A stretch of 64,000 bases of DNA from UBA6918 sp040754425 (GCA_040754425.1 JBFMCR010000012.1:1-64000); one strand, 5' to 3'; counted from the first letter of the stretch, positions 44,257-52,261 are shown. Numbers and translations are program-made. The notes: a model not told the origin generated them from the sequence alone.

Positions 44257-45071
44257 CAGTTCTCCAGTTCGCGTTCCATGCGGCGCACCACGTTGTAGTG
44301 GGCGTCTTCGATCTCGACGAAACTGACGGCATTGCCGAGCGCCAGGAAGGCGTCGCGTGCCGCCGGGTCGGGGTGCAGCAAGGCCGTGCGCGCCTGTTTC
44401 ATTTTTTCCGGCGGCACTCTGGGCGAGGCGGCGATCATGTGCGGCGGCAAGGGCGGCGAAGTGGCCAGCACGCGCAGGCCGCGCGGCAGGTAGGTTCTGG
44501 CGATGTCGAGGCGCAGGCCGCCGGCGTCGAAATCGCCGTGCAGCACGGAAAGCGCCACGCGTTCGTGGCGGTCGAGGTGCTCGACCTCGGCAAGGTCGCG
44601 CCGCCTGACGCCGGCATGGGCGAGGATGAGCTTGGGCGCCACCGCGCTGGACATGGAAATCTCGTTGCCGAAGGCCACGCGTTTGCCTGCCAGGTCGGTG
44701 ACTTTCGCGATGGGGCTGTCGGTGCGCACCACCAGGGCGCTCTGGTAGAAGGCCTGTCCGTCTTCGGATTCGCCACCGAGGATTTCCACCTTCGCCAGCC
44801 TGCGCGCCCGGATGTAAGGGGTGGGGCCGATGTAGGCGAAATCGGCGCGACCCGAGGTGATCATCTCGATCTGCTCGTCGTAGCTGCGCGCGATGACCAG
44901 GCGCAAGGGCTGGCCGAGCACGCCGCCGAGATAAAGCGTCAGGGGACGGAAACGGCCATAGATGCGGCTTGGGGTGTCGTAGGGGTGTACCACGAAAACG
45001 CCGGACACTGCCGCAGCCCTGGCCAGCAGGGGCGAAAACGCAAAGGCGGCGAGCAGTTGGCGGCGGTTCAT
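44253..45071 (-). CDS. PhnD-like periplasmic binding protein (sox-linked sensor)
   Basis: The 272-residue protein has a twin-Arg-like or Sec leader (MNRRQLLAAFAFSPLLARAAA) and the PhnD/SsuA-type fold motifs (GRADFAYIGPTPYIRA, VTDLAGKRVAFG). No ABC permease is nearby; instead it heads a kinase/regulator operon, as AioX does in arsenite sensing. Unlike the aio-linked paralogue at 55049 it contains no cysteine, so its ligand is probably not arsenite. Given the soxAXYZ operon just upstream, a sulfur oxyanion is a reasonable guess. Confidence 0.82.
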   Translation of the reverse strand: MNRRQLLAAFAFSPLLARAAAVSGVFVVHPYDTPSRIYGRFRPLTLYLGGVLGQPLRLVIARSYDEQIEMITSGRADFAYIGPTPYIRARRLAKVEILGGESEDGQAFYQSALVVRTDSPIAKVTDLAGKRVAFGNEISMSSAVAPKLILAHAGVRRRDLAEVEHLDRHERVALSVLHGDFDAGGLRLDIARTYLPRGLRVLATSPPLPPHMIAASPRVPPEKMKQARTALLHPDPAARDAFLALGNAVSFVEIEDAHYNVVRRMERELENW

Positions 45072-45209
45072 GTCAGAGATGCAAGGCGATATTGATGCAC
45101 ATCCAGATAGTGGAAAACCTCCGCCGAATCTTGCGGATGTCGTGGAGAATCATACCAACTGAGCGCATCAGTTAGGCAAGTAAGCCAGGTACTTGACCAG
45201 ACGTAGATG

Positions 45210-45233
45210 AAAAAAGCCGCCCCGTAGGGCGGC
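45210..45233 (-). terminator. Terminator after soxZ
   Basis: On the minus strand GCCGCCC-TACG-GGGCGGC is followed by TTTTTT (45215-45210). It separates soxAXYZ from the PhnD-kinase-regulator operon. Confidence 0.9.
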
Positions 45234-45265
45234 AGAGGCTTGCCTGTGGAGGATGATTATTGCGT

Positions 45266-45580
45266 TCAGGCAATCTTTGTGGTGTCGGTGCGCTTGTCAC
45301 CCTTGTTGTCTTCCCAGGACACCTCGACGGTGTCGCCGGACTTGGCGCCCTTGACCTTGAAGCCCAGGTAGGGGTTCTTGGACACACCACCCGCCATGCT
45401 GCCTTCCAGCACGGTGGCACCGTTGACCTTGGCGGTCACGGTGTTGATGTGGTGTGCGGGCACCTTCTGGCCGGTCTTCGCGTCCTTGCGCAGGCCGGTT
45501 TCCATGGGGTGGTTCATCAGCACTTTCACGTCGGCCACGTCACCTTGCAGGGTGGCGCGGATTTTCATTGGTTCAGCCAT
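45266..45580 (-). CDS. soxZ: Sulfur carrier complex subunit SoxZ
   Basis: The 104-residue immunoglobulin-like protein pairs with SoxY in the periplasm. Family motifs are VKVLMNHPMETGLRKD and PYLGFKVKGAKSGDTVEVSW.ED. It has no signal peptide and is exported with SoxY. It is the last gene of soxAXYZ. Confidence 0.95.
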   Translation of the reverse strand: MAEPMKIRATLQGDVADVKVLMNHPMETGLRKDAKTGQKVPAHHINTVTAKVNGATVLEGSMAGGVSKNPYLGFKVKGAKSGDTVEVSWEDNKGDKRTDTTKIA

Positions 45581-45630
45581 GTTGCTTCCTTTCTGAATTC
45601 GGTATCAATCGATTACGCATTGAGGGCGAA

Positions 45631-46098
45631 TTAACCGCCGCAGCCGCCGATGGTGACTTTCACTTCCTTGGCGGCGGTGTAGGTTTTGCCGCCGGCGGTC
45701 ACGACCGCGCGCACCAGGGAGGTGTTGGCCATCTTGATACGGGTGGAAATGAAGCCCTGGGCGCCGCCCGAGAAGCCGAAATCGGCAACCAGCGGGGTGT
45801 TGTTCTTCTCGGCCAGAATCGTGATGCCCGAAGTGCCGGCGATGCTGCTGGTGACTTCCACCGGCACCACGGCGCCGTTTTCGGCGATGTCGGGAGCCTT
45901 GATGGTGATGTCCTTGGAATCGGCCGGAGCGGCGAGGCCCAGTGCCTTCATGGCGTCGGCCATGCCCTTGGCTTCAAAGGCCGAGCGCGGGGTGGCAGCC
46001 AGCACGCGGGCGGGCGTGATCAGGCCCGCGGCAACTGCAACGGCTACCGCACCGACACCGGTGGCGCCCTTGAGGACGTTTCTACGCAAAGCGTTCAT
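45631..46098 (-). CDS. soxY: Sulfur carrier protein SoxY
   Basis: The 155-residue protein has a Tat signal (RRNVLKGATGVG) and the C-terminal swinging arm GGCGG, whose cysteine carries the sulfur substrate through the Sox cycle. The arm is intact and terminal. No soxB or soxCD is in the cluster, so hydrolysis of the carrier-bound sulfate needs a SoxB encoded elsewhere. Confidence 0.97.
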   Translation of the reverse strand: MNALRRNVLKGATGVGAVAVAVAAGLITPARVLAATPRSAFEAKGMADAMKALGLAAPADSKDITIKAPDIAENGAVVPVEVTSSIAGTSGITILAEKNNTPLVADFGFSGGAQGFISTRIKMANTSLVRAVVTAGGKTYTAAKEVKVTIGGCGG

Positions 46099-46145
46099 GG
46101 TTGTTGAATCTCCTAAACTTTAACAATCAATAAATGGCGATCAGC

Positions 46146-46775
46146 TTACTTCTTGTTCAACGGCGACTCGGCCGAGATCAGATAGGCGGTGATATCGGCT
46201 ATCTGGGCCGGGGTGAGGATGCCGTTGTGGCCCATGCGCGGCATGTTCGAGCACGCGACCGTAGCCTGAGTGTTATAGAGCTTGTCGTAGGTGTACTTGA
46301 CGATTTCGTCGCTGGAGCCGCGCAGCGCGCCGTAGCCGGTCAGGCTGGGACCGAGGTTGCCAGCTGCGACTTCCTTCGGGTCGAGTGCGTGGCAGGCGTA
46401 GCAGTTGCCGCCGTTGCCGCCTTTCTGCTTTGCGGTCGGGTCCGGCTCGATGTTGCCGATACGCATGCCGAAGCCAGCCTTCACCAGCTTCTCGCCGTTT
46501 TTCCAGTCACCCATCAGCTTGTTGCCGTCAGGATATTTGATGGTGGCCTGTTCGCGTGCATTGATGGCTTGGGCCTGGGCCGGCGTGGGGTTGTTGCGCG
46601 TAACCGAGCAGATCTTCTGGGTTTCATCCTGTTCCAGGCGTGCCATGTCCTGGCCAGGGCCGGACTTGAAGCTCTCGGCCACCAGCTTGTCAACCTTGGT
46701 GGCCAGTTTGTCGTCGGCCTGCGCGAAGGGCGCCAGGGCGGCCAGCAGGCAGGCGGTCATCAGTTTTGTTTTCAT
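46146..46775 (-). CDS. soxX: Cytochrome SoxX
   Basis: The 209-residue secreted monoheme cytochrome partners SoxA. After a signal peptide (AALAPFAQA) comes an extended N-terminal region of about 70 residues, then heme site CYACH (125-129) and the distal Met in NMPRMGHNGILT. The extension is found in SoxX of type II SoxAX, which fits the single-heme SoxA here. Confidence 0.93.
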   Translation of the reverse strand: MKTKLMTACLLAALAPFAQADDKLATKVDKLVAESFKSGPGQDMARLEQDETQKICSVTRNNPTPAQAQAINAREQATIKYPDGNKLMGDWKNGEKLVKAGFGMRIGNIEPDPTAKQKGGNGGNCYACHALDPKEVAAGNLGPSLTGYGALRGSSDEIVKYTYDKLYNTQATVACSNMPRMGHNGILTPAQIADITAYLISAESPLNKK

Positions 46776-46788
46776 GTCGGGCTCCGTA

Positions 46789-47595
46789 TCAGCGCTTCAT
46801 GCCGGGCAGGTCGTAGGTGCCGCCCTTGGCCTGGTGGGTGAGGAAAGAAATCAGGGCAACGGTCGCCGGTGAGCCGTAATCGATGTCCGGCGTGCGCATC
46901 TGCCAGTGGCAGTCCCACATGCGGTGCTGCATGTTGCGCACCACGCCGTGCGACACACGATAGGTCGGCCAGGTGCTCATGGTCGCCTGGATATCCTTGG
47001 GTTTGTAGACGTTGACCAGGCTCTGCAGGCGCACGCGCTTGCCGTCCTCGGCGTGGCAGGTGGCGCAGGAGAAATCCATCGGGCCGTGGCGGCGCCAGAA
47101 CATGGCTTCGCCCAGTTTCGCGGCCTCTTTCTCGGCGGCGTGCTTGAGTGGCGGGTTGATCTTCATGCCGTCGGACTGGAAGGCGACGTAAGCGGTGATG
47201 GCTTCCACGTCGGTGTTGTCCTCGTTCAGGCGCTGGTCGGCGTAAAGCTTGGCCTTGAGTTCGTCCTCGCTAAAGCCCTGCAGCTTGGTCATGCAGGTCA
47301 GCAGGCGCGACTCCAGGTCCTGGACCTTGTTGGTGTCCTTGAAGTAGCGCGGCAGTTGCGCGTAGGCGCCCTTGAGCTTGCCGGGGCCGAGGCCGAAATC
47401 GCATTTCTCCAGGCTGGCGTTTTTGGGGCCGCGCTTCTCATGAAAGAGCCGTTCGCCCTTGTCGATGATCAGTATGCCGGGGTTGGCGTCCTTGTCCGCG
47501 AGTTGCGCGCGATAATCGGCCACGCTGGCCTCGCCCCAGGCCATCGGCGCGGCCAGCGCCAGCATGGCGCCTAGGCCCATAACTTTTGATTTCAT
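46789..47595 (-). CDS. soxA: Cytochrome SoxA, single-heme type
   Basis: With SoxX the 268-residue protein oxidatively links thiosulfate to SoxY. A signal peptide precedes a region where the N-terminal heme is lost: only Cys65 and Cys101 remain, probably a disulfide. The active heme is CATCH (177-181) and the conserved active-site cysteine is Cys229 (MWDCHWQMR). It is the first gene after the sigma-54 promoter at 47646-47660, with AGAGGAG before its ATG. Confidence 0.95.
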   Translation of the reverse strand: MKSKVMGLGAMLALAAPMAWGEASVADYRAQLADKDANPGILIIDKGERLFHEKRGPKNASLEKCDFGLGPGKLKGAYAQLPRYFKDTNKVQDLESRLLTCMTKLQGFSEDELKAKLYADQRLNEDNTDVEAITAYVAFQSDGMKINPPLKHAAEKEAAKLGEAMFWRRHGPMDFSCATCHAEDGKRVRLQSLVNVYKPKDIQATMSTWPTYRVSHGVVRNMQHRMWDCHWQMRTPDIDYGSPATVALISFLTHQAKGGTYDLPGMKR

Positions 47596-47645
47596 GTAGA
47601 GTCTCCTCTGGTTGAATGGATGCAGCCGAAGCTGAATACTTCATT

Positions 47646-47660
47646 GCACGTAGCGTGCCA
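47646..47660 (-). promoter_or_regulatory. Sigma-54 promoter of soxAXYZ
   Basis: Read from 47660 down, TGGCACGCTACGTGC has GG and GC elements 12 bases apart, matching the -24/-12 consensus TGGCAC-N5-TTGC with one mismatch in the -12 half. Transcription should begin about 40 bases before the soxA ATG. Confidence 0.8.
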
Positions 47661-47735
47661 ATCGAGGAAATGCAGTTAACCCATTGAAAATAAAATAACT
47701 TCTTGGGGTGGCGGGATAGGGTGGCTCATGCGTTC

Positions 47736-47751
47736 TGCAAGGGGTCTTGCA
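47736..47751. promoter_or_regulatory. Candidate enhancer site for the sox regulator
   Basis: A perfect inverted repeat TGCAAG-GGGT-CTTGCA lies about 80 bases upstream of the -24 element, a normal distance for an NtrC-type activator site. Only one copy is seen. Confidence 0.5.
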
Positions 47752-47778
47752 AAATCCAATACCCGTAAGGATGAGAAC

Positions 47779-48042
47779 TCAGTCAGACTTTTCTATTTGC
47801 ATATGGGTGGTGAGCCAAGCCGTGATGGTCTTGCGGCTGGGCAAGCTGCCGCTGTGCAGCAGCTTGCCGTCGATGGCGATAGCGAGTACGGCAAGCGCGC
47901 GGTAGGCGGCTATGCGGGCAGGGTCGCTGACTTTCTCGAGCCTGATGTCGATACCGAGCTCCTGCGCAACTTCCCCGATAAGCCGGAAAGTCTTGCGGCA
48001 GGCAGCGCAGTCGAAACCCAGGACTTCGATATGGGGCGTCAC
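47779..48042 (-). CDS. Thioredoxin-like protein (MTH895/TM0996 type), CAAC
   Basis: The 87-residue glutaredoxin-like protein has the redox site CAAC in VLGFDCAACRKTFRLI, at the position of the CXXC of MTH895-like proteins. The role is unknown; related proteins occur beside permeases and arsenic genes. It overlaps the OsmC-like gene by 4 bases (ATGA) and ends just upstream of the sox control region. Confidence 0.8.
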   Translation of the reverse strand: MTPHIEVLGFDCAACRKTFRLIGEVAQELGIDIRLEKVSDPARIAAYRALAVLAIAIDGKLLHSGSLPSRKTITAWLTTHMQIEKSD

Positions 48043-48452
48043 TTTCGCTTGATTACCCCGGAAAGCTGGGTTCCGGGGGCGAGGGTGTTGAACACGGTGC
48101 CGTATTTCTGCACGTTTTCATGCAGCAGCTCCAGGCGGCGGTCGGACTCGTCGCTGTCCACCAGGATTTCGTAGCGTATGGATTCCATTTTCGGCGGTAC
48201 ATCCTGGCGCACGCCGGTGACGCGCACTTCCACGCCGCGCAATTCGAAGTTGAGCATCGGCATTACGCGTTCCATGCCCTTGATGATGCAGGCCGAGAGG
48301 GCGGCGAGCAGCAGTTCTGCCGGGTTGAACGCATCGTCTCGATTCTGTACATCGGTATCGAGGGTGATTTCGGCATCCTTGCAGTAAGCGGTGCTGCCGT
48401 GCGCATCCACCCGTTCGGTCACGACCTGGTAAACGCGTTTTTTCTGGTCCAT
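48039..48452 (-). CDS. OsmC-family protein
   Basis: The 137-residue OsmC/Ohr-fold protein has the conserved cysteine in LLLAALSACIIKGMERV and the typical NPAELLLAAL motif; the second, N-terminal peroxidatic cysteine position is less clear (AYCKDAEI). OsmC proteins reduce hydroperoxides or bind sulfane-sulfur compounds. Lying between a rhodanese and a thioredoxin-like gene it may handle persulfides, by inference. Confidence 0.88.
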   Translation of the reverse strand: MDQKKRVYQVVTERVDAHGSTAYCKDAEITLDTDVQNRDDAFNPAELLLAALSACIIKGMERVMPMLNFELRGVEVRVTGVRQDVPPKMESIRYEILVDSDESDRRLELLHENVQKYGTVFNTLAPGTQLSGVIKRK

Positions 48453-48533
48453 GAGCAGCGGTTCCTATGATTAATCCTGGGTGCGCCATGAAGGCGTGCC
48501 CAGGAAACGGCTTCACAAATTCAACTTCTCGCC

Positions 48534-49457
48534 CTACAGGGCGTATTCAGCATCGTAGGGCGCATCGCCCTCCACCACCGGCAGGGTGAAGGCGCGGTCC
48601 CACACCCCCCAGCCGCCGTTGACCACGCGCACGTCCTTGAATCCCAGCGACTTCATTTGCAGCCAACCCAGGCTCATGCGAAAGCCGTCATGGCAATACA
48701 CGTAAACGGTCTTGTCCCTGGGCACGTCCTTGTAGAACTCGGCCAGCTTGTCTTCGCTGAGCCATTTCTGGCTCTGGCCATCGGTCGCGTCCAGGCTCAC
48801 CACGTTGAGCGCGCCGGGGATGTGGCCGCCCTGCACGGAATGGCGGATGACCTTGCCGGTATACATGTCCTTGGGACGCGCATCGACCAGCACCACGTTC
48901 GGGTTGCGGCTGGACACGACGTCGTCATAGACCCGGGTCCATTCCACGAACAGCTTCGGGTTGGCCGGCTTGAGGGTGATCTTGCCGGGCTTGACCTTGG
49001 GCGTCTCCTTGGTCAGTTCGTTGAAGCCGGTCCACTCCAGCGCGCCGCCGTCGAGGATTTTCACGCGCTTCATGTCGAAGCCGTAGAGTTCCAGCAGGTA
49101 ATACAGCCGGGCCGCCATGGGCGAGCGCGAGTCGTCGTAGAGCACGATGGTGGAGTCGTTGTTCACGCCCCAGCTGCGCAGCGTGGCCTGGAAGGCCTCC
49201 CTGCTCGGGAACAGCATGATCGAGCGGCCGGTGTTGTCGCCCAGATCCTTGAAGCGCTGCACCTGGACCGCGCCGGGGATGTGTCCCACCGTGTGGTAGC
49301 GGTGCGGGTGATAGCGCACTTCCAGGATCACCAGTTTGGAATTCTTTTCCTTTTCCGCCGCCAGCCAGTCGGCGTCGACCATGAACGAGCGGTCGGCGAA
49401 TGCCGGCATGGCAACGACGGCCAGCCAGACCAAAAGAATGCGGAACATCCGATGCAT
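48534..49457 (-). CDS. Periplasmic rhodanese (thiosulfate/3-mercaptopyruvate sulfurtransferase)
   Basis: The 307-residue protein with a signal peptide (LVWLAVVAMPAFA) has two rhodanese domains. The first is inactive (YDDSRSPMAARL in the loop); the second has the active cysteine in VYCHDGFRMSLGW. It transfers sulfane sulfur between donors such as thiosulfate and acceptor thiols in the periplasm. It may work with SoxAX and the OsmC/thioredoxin-like neighbours. Confidence 0.92.
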   Translation of the reverse strand: MHRMFRILLVWLAVVAMPAFADRSFMVDADWLAAEKEKNSKLVILEVRYHPHRYHTVGHIPGAVQVQRFKDLGDNTGRSIMLFPSREAFQATLRSWGVNNDSTIVLYDDSRSPMAARLYYLLELYGFDMKRVKILDGGALEWTGFNELTKETPKVKPGKITLKPANPKLFVEWTRVYDDVVSSRNPNVVLVDARPKDMYTGKVIRHSVQGGHIPGALNVVSLDATDGQSQKWLSEDKLAEFYKDVPRDKTVYVYCHDGFRMSLGWLQMKSLGFKDVRVVNGGWGVWDRAFTLPVVEGDAPYDAEYAL

Positions 49458-49491
49458 GAAGCTTTCTCCTTTTTAACTTGTGATTTTTATT

Positions 49492-49788
49492 TCAGCAGCA
49501 CTTGCTGCCGCTGCAGCCGCAGCCTTGGGATACGGCGGGCTGGCCGGCGGAACCGGACAACCAGCCGGCAATCTTGTCGCGCGTCGGCACGCCGCCGGCA
49601 TGCACGACCTTGCCGTCGATCACAACACCGGGCGTCGACATCACGCCGTAGCCCATGATGGCCTGGATGTCCTCGATTTTTTCGAGCTCGACCTTCGCGC
49701 CTTTTTCGGCGGCGACGTCCTCGATCAGCTTGAGGGTGGTCTTGCAGTTGGCACAGCCGGTGCCGAGTACCTTGATGTTTATGCTCAT
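49492..49788 (-). CDS. Thioredoxin-like protein with cysteine-rich tail
   Basis: The protein of about 98 residues has the MTH895/TM0996 redox motif CANC in KVLGTGCANCKTTLKLI, the cis-Pro motif STPGVVIDG, and a C-terminal extension ending GCGCSGSKCC. The ATG at 49788 has GGAG 6 bases upstream; an upstream TTG frame start is unlikely. The tail could bind a soft metal or metalloid. It is the first of three consecutive small genes with such cysteine tails. Confidence 0.85.
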   Translation of the reverse strand: MSINIKVLGTGCANCKTTLKLIEDVAAEKGAKVELEKIEDIQAIMGYGVMSTPGVVIDGKVVHAGGVPTRDKIAGWLSGSAGQPAVSQGCGCSGSKCC

Positions 49789-49809
49789 GTCGTTCTCCAA
49801 AAAAATGAT

Positions 49810-50097
49810 TCAGCAGCAGGATCGGCCGGAAGCGGTCGGTGTGCAGCAGGCTTCGCCTTCGCTGGCCACCGGTGCGGCGCCGGTCATCGCCTGGTCGAAG
49901 CTGTAGTCGAGCTTCTCGCCCGCCTCGTTGCGGATGTGGCGGGCGATTTCGACCACCGCGTCGATGTGCGCCTGCGACACCCCGTACTGGCGCAGCCGGT
50001 CGACCTGGCACAGGCCCTGTTTGGGATGGTTGGCGGCGATGTTCGCGGCCAGCGATACCAGAGCGACGATGGAAGGATGCAGAGGGGCTTCGTTCAT
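49810..50097 (-). CDS. Small helical protein with CC tails
   Basis: The 95-residue protein has a helical core (ALVSLAANIAANHPKQGLCQVDRL, HIDAVVEIARHIRNEAGEKLD) reminiscent of a carboxymuconolactone decarboxylase/AhpD half-domain but without its CXXC, and a tail GEACCTPTASGRSCC. I cannot assign a family firmly. It lies between the DUF2892 and thioredoxin-like genes, both of which also end in cysteine motifs. Confidence 0.7.
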   Translation of the reverse strand: MNEAPLHPSIVALVSLAANIAANHPKQGLCQVDRLRQYGVSQAHIDAVVEIARHIRNEAGEKLDYSFDQAMTGAAPVASEGEACCTPTASGRSCC

Positions 50098-50112
50098 GAT
50101 GCGTTCCTTATC

Positions 50113-50331
50113 TTAGCTGCCGCAGCAGGCGCCGGATTTCTTGCCGTCGCCCAGCATCTTGCTGGCCGGGCAGAAGCCGGTAAAGGTGGCCTGCAGGGCC
50201 ATGAAGCCGACGAAGGCCGCCAGCCACAGCCAGGACGGGGCCAGCAAATTCATCTGCCCGGTGAAGTGGGTGAGCGCCAGGGCGATGAGAATCATGGCGG
50301 ACATCATGCGAACGGCTTGGTTGCCTTTCAT
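50113..50331 (-). CDS. DUF2892 inner-membrane protein with CC tail
   Basis: The 72-residue protein has two helices (MMSAMILIALALTHF, WLWLAAFVGFMALQATFTGFCP), typical of the YgaP-type DUF2892 domain, which is often found fused or adjacent to rhodaneses. It ends SGACCGS. It follows the permease gene by 21 bases on the same strand. Confidence 0.85.
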   Translation of the reverse strand: MKGNQAVRMMSAMILIALALTHFTGQMNLLAPSWLWLAAFVGFMALQATFTGFCPASKMLGDGKKSGACCGS

Positions 50332-50352
50332 TGTTTGCTCCTTGTCAAATCA

Positions 50353-51408
50353 CTATAGAACTGCGTTGAAAATCAGGCCTACCAGCAAGATGCCGCTGGC
50401 CACAACCCCTGCGAAGGTGGCGATCAAGCGAGGCTTGAGCACCTTGCGCAGGATGATCATTTCGGGCGCCGAGAGCGCGATCACGCTCATCATGAAGGCC
50501 AGCACCGTCCCCAGCGCCGCGCCCTTGCCCATCAGCGCCTCGACGATGGGTATGATGCCGGCGGCATTGGTGTACATGGGTACGCCGATGGCCACCGCCG
50601 CGGGCAGCGACCACCAGGGCGCGTCCTTGCCCATGATCGAGGCCATGAAATCTTCCGGCACGTAGCCGTGGATGCCGGCGCCCAGCGCGATGCCGGCGAG
50701 GATGTAGGGCCACACCTTGCCGACGATTTCGCGCACATGCGAAAAGCCGCTTTCGATGCGCTCGCCCCAAGTGAGGCGCGCCGCTTCGACATCGCCAACC
50801 GCCTGGCTGTTCTGCAGCTTCCGCACCCAGTCTTCCAGATGGTGTTCCATGCCGAGCTTGCCGATCACCATGCCGGCGAAGATGGCGATGGAAAGGCCCA
50901 GCCCCAGGTAGAGGGCGGCGACCTTCCAGCCGAACAGGCCAAACAGGAGCGCCAGCGCCACTTCGTTGACCATGGGCGCGGCAATCAGGAAGGAGAAGGT
51001 CACGCCCAGCGGCACGCCGGCTTGCAGAAAACCGATGAACAGCGGCACCGCCGAGCAGGAGCAGAAAGGCGTGACGATGCCCAGGCTCGCCGCCATGGCG
51101 TTGCCAGCGCCCAGTCGCCGCCCGGACAGCAGCGCACGGGTGCGCTCGGGCGAGACATAGGTATGCACGATGCCCATGGCGAAGACCACGCCGACGAGCA
51201 GCAACAGCACCTTAGGGGTGTCGTAGAAGAAGAACTGCAGGGCGTCGCCCAAATGGCTTTGGCGTTCGACCGGCAGCACGCCGACCAGAGCTTCCGAAAC
51301 CGGGATCAGCGACTGGTACAGGCCCAGCCAGACCGCGGCAGCCACGATCAGGAACAGGATCGGCTGGCGGCTGGGCAGGTTTTTCAGGTGCATGGCAAGG
51401 GTGTTCAT
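50353..51408 (-). CDS. COG0701 permease (ArsP/YraQ-like)
   Basis: The 351-residue integral membrane protein has the family motif TPFCSCSAVPLFIGF and PMYTNAAGIIPIVEAL, with about 8-9 helices. ArsP members export organoarsenicals; others lie beside thioredoxin-like genes and may move other substrates. Position beside aio genes and cysteine-tailed proteins suggests arsenic or thiol-linked export, without proof. Confidence 0.85.
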   Translation of the reverse strand: MNTLAMHLKNLPSRQPILFLIVAAAVWLGLYQSLIPVSEALVGVLPVERQSHLGDALQFFFYDTPKVLLLLVGVVFAMGIVHTYVSPERTRALLSGRRLGAGNAMAASLGIVTPFCSCSAVPLFIGFLQAGVPLGVTFSFLIAAPMVNEVALALLFGLFGWKVAALYLGLGLSIAIFAGMVIGKLGMEHHLEDWVRKLQNSQAVGDVEAARLTWGERIESGFSHVREIVGKVWPYILAGIALGAGIHGYVPEDFMASIMGKDAPWWSLPAAVAIGVPMYTNAAGIIPIVEALMGKGAALGTVLAFMMSVIALSAPEMIILRKVLKPRLIATFAGVVASGILLVGLIFNAVL

Positions 51409-51479
51409 GGAAAACTCCGTGTTGTTCTGAACAGGAAGACGAACGAGGCGGCAAAAGGATGCAGGCTAACTGAAAGAAA

Positions 51480-52010
51480 TCAGCCCTTGCCGCGTGGCAC
51501 GAAGCAGCAGACCTTGCCCGCTGCGTCGAACTTGACCTGGCAGGCCTCGGTGAGATGCTCGCGCAAGCGCTTGCGGGCGCGCTGCACGCGCGACTTGGCG
51601 CCGGGCAGGGTCAGGCCCTTGAGTTGGGCGTAGTCTTCCTGAGTCATGCCTTCGAGGTCGCAGCGGGTGATGGCCTCGCGGTCTTCCTCCGACAGTTCGG
51701 ACAGCGCGCGCGGCAGGCAGGCAGCCATCGACTCCACGGCGGCGGGTTCCTCATGCTCCGCAACCAGATCGTCCGGCAACTCGACCAGGTCTTTCTTTAG
51801 CCGCATCCGGTCGGCCACGGCATTGCGCGCGACTTCGAACAGCCAGGCGCGGGCATTGGCGATTTCGCAGAATTTCCTGTCCTGGCGCATGGCCTTGAGA
51901 AACAGGTCCTGCAGCATGTCCTCTGCATCATGCGCATTGCCCAGTCGGCTGCGCAGCCAGTTGCGCAGCTCGGTTTCGTGCTTGTCCCAGGCGTTCAAAA
52001 GACAGCTCAT
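51480..52010 (-). CDS. ECF sigma factor with C-terminal cysteines (SigZ-like)
   Basis: The 176-residue ECF sigma factor has region 2 (NWLRSRLGNAHDAEDMLQDLFLKAM, ARAWLFEVARNAVADR) and region 4 (REAITRCDLEGMTQEDYAQLKGLTLPGAKSRVQRARKRL), followed by a cysteine tail CQVKFDAAGKVCCFVP. No anti-sigma gene is adjacent, so the tail itself may sense a thiol-reactive signal. It overlaps the preceding thioredoxin-like gene by 4 bases and precedes the permease operon, a likely target. Confidence 0.85.
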   Translation of the reverse strand: MSCLLNAWDKHETELRNWLRSRLGNAHDAEDMLQDLFLKAMRQDRKFCEIANARAWLFEVARNAVADRMRLKKDLVELPDDLVAEHEEPAAVESMAACLPRALSELSEEDREAITRCDLEGMTQEDYAQLKGLTLPGAKSRVQRARKRLREHLTEACQVKFDAAGKVCCFVPRGKG

Positions 52011-52261
52011 GGCGATGCTTTCCTTTCCGGTTCCGGCAAAGTGCGCAGGATGGCGACTATTTCCTCTGTGCGAGGCAGGCCGCTGAAGAGGCGCCGCCCA
52101 TGCGCCAGCACAGCGGGTGTCTGCTCATGACTCAAACCGTGGGCCTCGGGATGCTTGTCGATATCAAGCTGCAGCGTCACACCCAGTTCGACCGCGGCGC
52201 AACCCAGACGTTTTTGCAGACGAAGCAGCGGTTCGCCGCTGCCTATTACAGTGAGGCTCAT
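52007..52261 (-). CDS. Thioredoxin-like protein that lost CXXC
   Basis: The protein of about 84 residues aligns with the other two MTH895-like proteins of the window (SLTVIGSGEPLLRLQKRL against KVLGTGCANCKTTLKLI; later TPAVLAHGRRL against TPGVVIDGKVV), but both redox cysteines are gone. It may be a structural or sensing protein. The start is set by this alignment (an upstream ATG at 52288 also exists); neither has a clear ribosome site. It follows aioR-like and overlaps the sigma factor gene. Confidence 0.6.
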   Translation of the reverse strand: MSLTVIGSGEPLLRLQKRLGCAAVELGVTLQLDIDKHPEAHGLSHEQTPAVLAHGRRLFSGLPRTEEIVAILRTLPEPERKASP

